Shown piece after piece: positions 59,566 through 64,000 of a stretch of 64,000 nt of DNA. Position 1 is the stretch's first letter, and each line of letters begins with the position of its first letter. The position numbers were made by a program, and so were the translations under genes. Under the pieces are notes generated by a model. That model did not search any database and was not told the origin of the DNA. It saw only the letters and a list, made by a program, of their open reading frames with translations. Source of the stretch: Nectonema munidae (Eukaryota > Nematomorpha > Nectonematoida > Nectonematidae); NCBI GenBank assembly GCA_030549495.1, contig JAUIRK010000361.1, forward strand, positions 62,001-126,000, written 5' to 3'.

Positions 59566-60412
59566 TACATTTTCAAGTTCAAATTGGCACTAAGCAAATT
59601 CAAATGGGTACTAAGAATATTAAAACATTTGGTTTGTGAATATCTAAAATATTTTAAGTTTTACTTTATGAAAAAAAAATAAGTTTTTCAGATATTTTGA
59701 TCAAGATATAGTTTTCAAGTTCAAATTTAATGAAGTAAACCAAATAACCCTAAATTTAAAAGTAAAGGTACCGTGGGGTGTTTTCATCGAGAAGGCACAA
59801 TTGCACCGCTTGTATCGAACTATGAAGAAAGTCGGCTTGATGTGGAATCGAACCCAAGACCTTGAGTTATCGAAACCCAGTATCTAACCAACCTTAAGGT
59901 AATAAGTATAATTTTTTCTAATTTACGAAGTCTGAATTCATATCTTGGCAATTCAGAAACTTTTTCCTCTTCTAAAAGGAATGGCATTTTTTCAACAGGT
60001 TTTTGTTTCACTTCATTTTTAATAATTGCCCATGTGTTTTCTCCATAATTATAATTTTAAGACTCGGACCGTAAGTCCAATATTGAATCCAGAAAGCATA
60101 TTTTCACTGCAATAAATTTATAACAAAAATTTAGGATTGCTTTCAAAAGTTTTAAGCATGGAGGATATATATTTTTTAATTCAGTTAAATAAAATTTTCA
60201 TTAAAATAAGGTTATTTGCTTTATTTCATTAAATTTAAAATTAGCTTTGCCAATTTGAACTTAAAAATGTAGTATATATCTTGATCAAAATAAATGAAAA
60301 AACTTTATTTTTTCAAATAAAATAAATATTTTAGATATTCACACACAAAATCTTTTAATATTCTTAGTACCCATTTGAATTTGCTTAGTACAAATTTGAA
60401 CTTTACAAGGTA
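59566..60412. mobile_element. Tc1/mariner-like element with about 200-bp inverted arms
   Basis: The flanks are TA at 59564-59565 and 60413-60414. The left arm (59566-59760) and right arm (60206-60412) are inverted copies: TACATTTTCAAGTTCAAATT at the left faces the inverse of AATTTGAACTTTACAAGGTA. Between them lies a minus-strand remnant encoding NYGENTWAIIKNEVKQKPVE and SELPRYEFRLRKLEKII. The first could be the C-terminal NPIENxW region of a Tc1-type transposase. A SINE-A copy (59761-59898) interrupts it. Half copies occur at 48230-48620 and 33195-33262. Confidence 0.7.
59761..59898 (-). repeat. SINE-A copy 6, inserted in the Tc1-like element
   Basis: On the minus strand it carries the A box (inverse of CCAGTATCTAACCAACC), the B box (inverse of GAATCGAACCC) and the CTTGTATCGAACTATGA body. 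It is among the best-preserved copies and sits at the inner edge of the element's left arm, so it is younger than that element. Confidence 0.78.
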
Positions 60413-60414
60413 TA

Positions 60415-62626
60415 GACTAAATTCATTTCTAAATTTTAGACACTAGATAGCAATTCTATTTTCTATAAAAATCAAATGCAAAAATCATGATTAGTGTAAA
60501 ATTTATAAACCTTTATAGGATTTTCATCTCAGCGGCTTAAGGCGTTTTGAATATCCTAGCGTTTTAAGATTTATTATATTTAGTTTTTTTTGTCGAATTA
60601 ATGAACAGCTTTAACTAATAATTTTTTTTCTGTAATTTACTATCGTTTATTTTGCCAAATAAATTTCTTCTTCTTCATAAATGACAGGCAAAAATGATGA
60701 CATTTTCAAGTTGAAAAAATGAAACTTTGTTCATTGACTTAAAAATTTCGAAAAATTCTCATGAAATCTAAAATAAAATACTTTTTGAGAAATATGTGTG
60801 TAGTATATAATGACTATTTGGAATATAAAATAATTGTGGGCAATAAATTTGGGTAAAAATATGTTCTGCCAAAAATTCATCATCTAAAAACTTAAATATA
60901 TTTTTTAATTAAAAAACATTCTTTTTGTAAAAATAATAAAAGTAAAATCAGATTTTGAGCACCGAAAATTTTTTAAAAGTTTCTAAATTTTTCAATGTCT
61001 TGTTTAAATTTTTTTGATCGCAAGATTGCGCCAAACATTATCGATGGAAAGGCTTTATTTACTTTTGAATAAATTTTATAATTATTGCACTAAAAGCTGA
61101 TAAAATGCACAAAATAAATAGAGATTATTATTAAGTTGTAATTTTTATTGAAATTAATAATGAGTTTAATTTAGTTTTTTGAATTTATGTCATATTGATT
61201 ACATTAAATTATTAATTTAATTTAAATATATAAATTGATGCCTTATGGTATCAATAGTGTTGGTGTAAAAAAGATGATTGATATTCTAAAAATTTCTGCC
61301 AAGTTTCGTATTTATAAAAATTCGCTAGTACTACCACTGTGTGGCCCGCCCTACCATATCATTTGATTCAGAGATTCTAAATGTGTAGGTACTTTGGGCA
61401 GTACTTCTCAAACCGGTCCCGTAGCAGGCAGCTTGGGAAATTCAATGAAAAACAACTCTCACGCTTTTCTATGCCGTCCCATTTATCCTGCACTTCGGAA
61501 CACAAATCAGATGGAAGCGTTATAGATAGCAGCAACTAGTCTTGGCAGTCTTTCACGTTTAAAGACACAGAGCATCTGGTAATGGCAACTAGAGGTAGAA
61601 TTGAGGATGGGATATTATTATTCAATCAGAGGTAACTCTTACGGGTCTTTATTTTGTTTTCATGCGCCGATCGAGATGCGCCAAAAAAGTTAAATGAAAA
61701 AAATATATTTTCTAAATATTTTAGAAAATCGAACCAAACATTTAGTTATAAATAAATTTTACTTAAGAAAATGAAAATTCTGCAAAAAATGGTATTGTTA
61801 AGTAGAACGATCTTAAATGCGTTTATAAGGTTTCTTGATGCATCTAACCACGGACTTAGAGTACCTATCTCTCCGCTTTCTGACACGCTGACAATTTTCT
61901 TGGATACAATTCAAAGATAACCCATTGTGAAGGATGTTCAAAGTCGTGTATCAAGCATTTCCTAGAAGAAGCACAAATTGCAAGCATGCGTTAATTAATG
62001 AGGATTAATAGAGAGATTACATGAATTGTGTCAATAAATAAAACAGACCCATCCTCTAAGCCACCAAACACGAAAGAAGCCTTGCATGCATAAATGATTA
62101 CAATTATATTGATGAGAGAATACGTAATTCAATACGCTCCAAAAGAGGCGTGACATCGACAAATGGTGACCACAAAGAGGAGAAACGTTTCGAAAAAATC
62201 TCGCTCACGATTACAACTCTTTTAAGCAGGCAAATAGTCGGAGTTGATATTTACTCTTTTGGCAGTCGGATACGAATTCCAAAAAAATTTGGCCCTTTGA
62301 GGACAAGAATTTTGAAGACTAATCGTCTTTTCATTTCCAATGAAAAATTGTATGTATGTATATATATATAGAGAGATAAGGCAGGCGATCTTCATTTCTT
62401 AGGACGGGGATTCACACTGGTCCTCAAAGGGCCAAGTACAAGCTGAGCATTAACCGCGAACCTTGCTTTATTTTCTATATACTTCACTCAATATTTAGCA
62501 ACGAGCATTAGGAATCGAAGAAGTCGGAATCGGAATATTTATATTCTAACTCCGTTAATTTCAAGATTGTCTCCCACCTCACCAAACTCTGTGAAAGTAA
62601 AATAGTGGATTCAAATGAAAGCTTAC
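60415..62626. other. RRM gene intron 1, proximal part
   Basis: Mostly AT-rich. From 61330 to 61650 there is a GC-richer, non-repetitive stretch including a hAT-like CAGTACTTCTCAAACC at about 61398. It has no recognised coding frame. At 62291-62304 and 62420-62433 GGCCCTTTGAGGAC and its exact inverse GTCCTCAAAGGGCC form a 14-bp inverted repeat spaced by 115 bp. Confidence 0.45.
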
Positions 62627-62804
62627 CCGGTAACTAAGATTTCCAACATAGAGCGTGACTTCTTTATTGCTTCGTTGTTGATCCATGCCTTGCTCATATT
62701 TCTCAAAATCTGTCATTGAAATGAGGCTCTCTTGAAGAGAGGATGATAGCGCCGCCGATGTTTGCAAGGCATTTGGTTTTGATTGAAATGGACACTTAGA
62801 GAGA
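62627..62804 (-). CDS. RRM gene exon 1 as seen (N-terminus, RNP2)
   Basis: Ends with NKEVTLYVGNLSYR before donor GTAAGC. The likely start is MTDFEKYEQG at 62716; an in-frame ATG also lies at 62767. The frame stays open upstream to CTCTCTAAGTGTCC after a plausible acceptor TTTTTATCATCAG at about 62805, so a further 5' exon, coding or not, probably exists to the right. Confidence 0.82.
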
Positions 62805-64000
62805 CTGATGATAAAAAGTGTACAATTTAATAAAGATGCTACACTAAGCTTATTCAGGTGTTAAAAATTAATCATTTTGAGAAAAATTTAACTAGTTACT
62901 CAATAGAACACTTTTAATAGTTATATAATTTTGTATGGCTGCAGTTTACCAAATAATGTAGAAAGAACAATATTTGTGTAACATAAAAACATGTGAGTAG
63001 AATGAATCCGTTTGCAAAGCGAATAATTTTAGGAAACTATCTCAATGTTGTTCTTAAACATAAATAAATTTACGGCTTTGTGTCGAAAATAGAAGAGGAT
63101 GTTGGAAATTTCTGGATTGAACTTTTATTCACTATGGAATAATCAGAATCCTCTAGAAGAAACTCTTCTTCATTTATATGATTGAGACCGTGGGTTGAAG
63201 TCAACAAGTGCAAAATTTTTAGATTACCTCAAAACAAAGGAGCAATAGATGAGAGTATCGGAATGTTAATAAAAGATGATACCAAAACCACCCCTGCAGG
63301 CAAACACGTTCAGGCTGTGAAAGCTTTGATTTTTGTAAAATTCTTCATCTAAAAAGAGAGGAGTAGTTGGTTACAAGAGATTTAGTGAAAAAGCTTCGCT
63401 CTCTGCTCTACTTGAGGGAATGAGGAGGGCGCCAGGGCAGTTGTAGCTTGATCTGCGCTTAATCTGGAAGGGGTCCAAAGCCTTGAAGAGATTTAAGCCG
63501 GGGCATTTGCGCGTTCCTAATCAAAAAAATAAAAGTATCTAACAATATCATGAAACGCCTGGAATAGGAAAGAATCGCATATTACGGAATCAAATGGATG
63601 GAAAATGCTTGAAGAATAAATTCACTGTAAAATAATCTCAAATTTGAAAAAAGTCGTTTACAGTGAAAACGAGGAATTAGCAGAATTTTAATAATGTTTC
63701 GTTTAACTGCGATAGGAATCATCTAAAAAATATCAATACTTCTTCGTATCTTTTTTGGCACTCCCATGAAATACAAATTTATTAGTTTTCTCATAAATGA
63801 TAAGAATATGTGTTCGATATAGTTGACGTTTTGAAGAAAAGTGAAAACAAAGTTTGCATTAGAGAAAGGAATTCCTCTTGTATATGAAATTTTCGAATCT
63901 TTGATCACGTAATATGAGAGAAAGGGAGGAACAAAAAGTCAATACTTTTAACTAACTTGGCATCATTTTCATGTAAAGTTCTGAGGTATTTAAAGTCTGA
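62805..64000 (-). other. Upstream region of the RRM gene, possible 5' exon
   Basis: At about 63391-63510 (minus strand) a GC-richer stretch after TTTTTTTGATTAG stays open as RKCPGLNLFKALDPFQIKRR then SSYNCPGALLIPSS, before a possible donor GTAGAG. Its phase (1) does not fit the acceptor chosen at 62805, so either another acceptor is used, it is 5' UTR, or it is not an exon. Nothing else was recognised up to the window end. Confidence 0.3.

Larger units (their letters stand above)
56252..62716 (-). other. Small single-RRM RNA-binding protein gene, span from chosen ATG to stop
   Basis: Exons 62627-62804 (coding from ATG 62716), 57753-57844, 57613-57696 and 56252-56327, read on the minus strand, join in phase to a 113-aa protein. 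RNP2 is LYVGNL (residues 22-27) and RNP1 is KGYGFVSF (60-67), the RNA-contact motifs of an RRM. The whole protein is little more than the RRM (about residues 19-100) plus a charged tail, SKQSENLESENGEK. Spacing after RNP1, where a short loop reads KNKICLDRRILDVQIAKQR, recalls DAZ/Boule-type RRMs. RNP2 (GNL rather than GGI) is more generic, so I give no symbol. Upstream codons from ATG 62767 are also open and would add 17 residues. Confidence 0.85.

Noticed and set aside
63270-63347. Short plus-strand frame reading KTTPAGKHVQAVKALIF
   Set aside because: It looked ribosomal-protein-like at first glance but matches no protein I can name and has no splice context.

Overview
This is a very AT-rich stretch of an animal nuclear genome. 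It carries spliced host genes with both very short introns (53-64 nt) and huge transposon-filled introns, plus hAT, piggyBac and Tc1/mariner-type DNA transposons, LINE fragments and tRNA-derived SINEs. An invertebrate, probably an arthropod, fits best. A copepod such as a sea louse is a guess from overall character, not something the sequence proves. I see no bacterial or viral gene organisation.

Two host genes can be assembled. The first, on the + strand, is an orthologue of Cramped/CRAMP1, the SANT-domain chromatin and histone-gene regulator. It has 14 exons from 12426 to 52965, all splice phases fit, and the product is 827 aa. The second, on the - strand, is a small single-RRM RNA-binding protein with exons at 62627-62804, 57753-57844, 57613-57696 and 56252-56327. 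The two genes converge tail to tail with about 3.3 kb between their stop codons.

Almost everything else is mobile DNA. From left to right: hAT-type MITEs (2248-2500, 9843-10178, 10561-10717); a LINE 3' fragment (5.9-7.1 kb); a foldback-like palindrome of about 160-bp repeat units (7.6-9.6 kb) split by a second LINE fragment; then intron 1 of CRAMP1 (12661-31594) with a hAT MITE, a broken ZBED-type hAT, a piggyBac, a hAT whose transposase frame is interrupted by one stop codon, and a second piggyBac. Intron 2 holds an inverted-repeat element and a SINE. Intron 8 holds an unexplained structured GC-rich island and an old retroelement fossil flanked by inverted repeats. Intron 9 holds a third piggyBac (with hAT MITEs nested in it), three SINE copies and a MITE. 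Intron 10 holds a broken hAT, a MITE and another SINE type. The RRM gene's large intron holds a Tc1/mariner-like element that was itself hit by a SINE.

Exon calls rest on open frames, GT/AG borders, matching phases and recalled similarity to CRAMP1 and RRM proteins. No database search or transcript was available. Transposon borders rest on terminal inverted repeats and target-site duplications read directly from the sequence.
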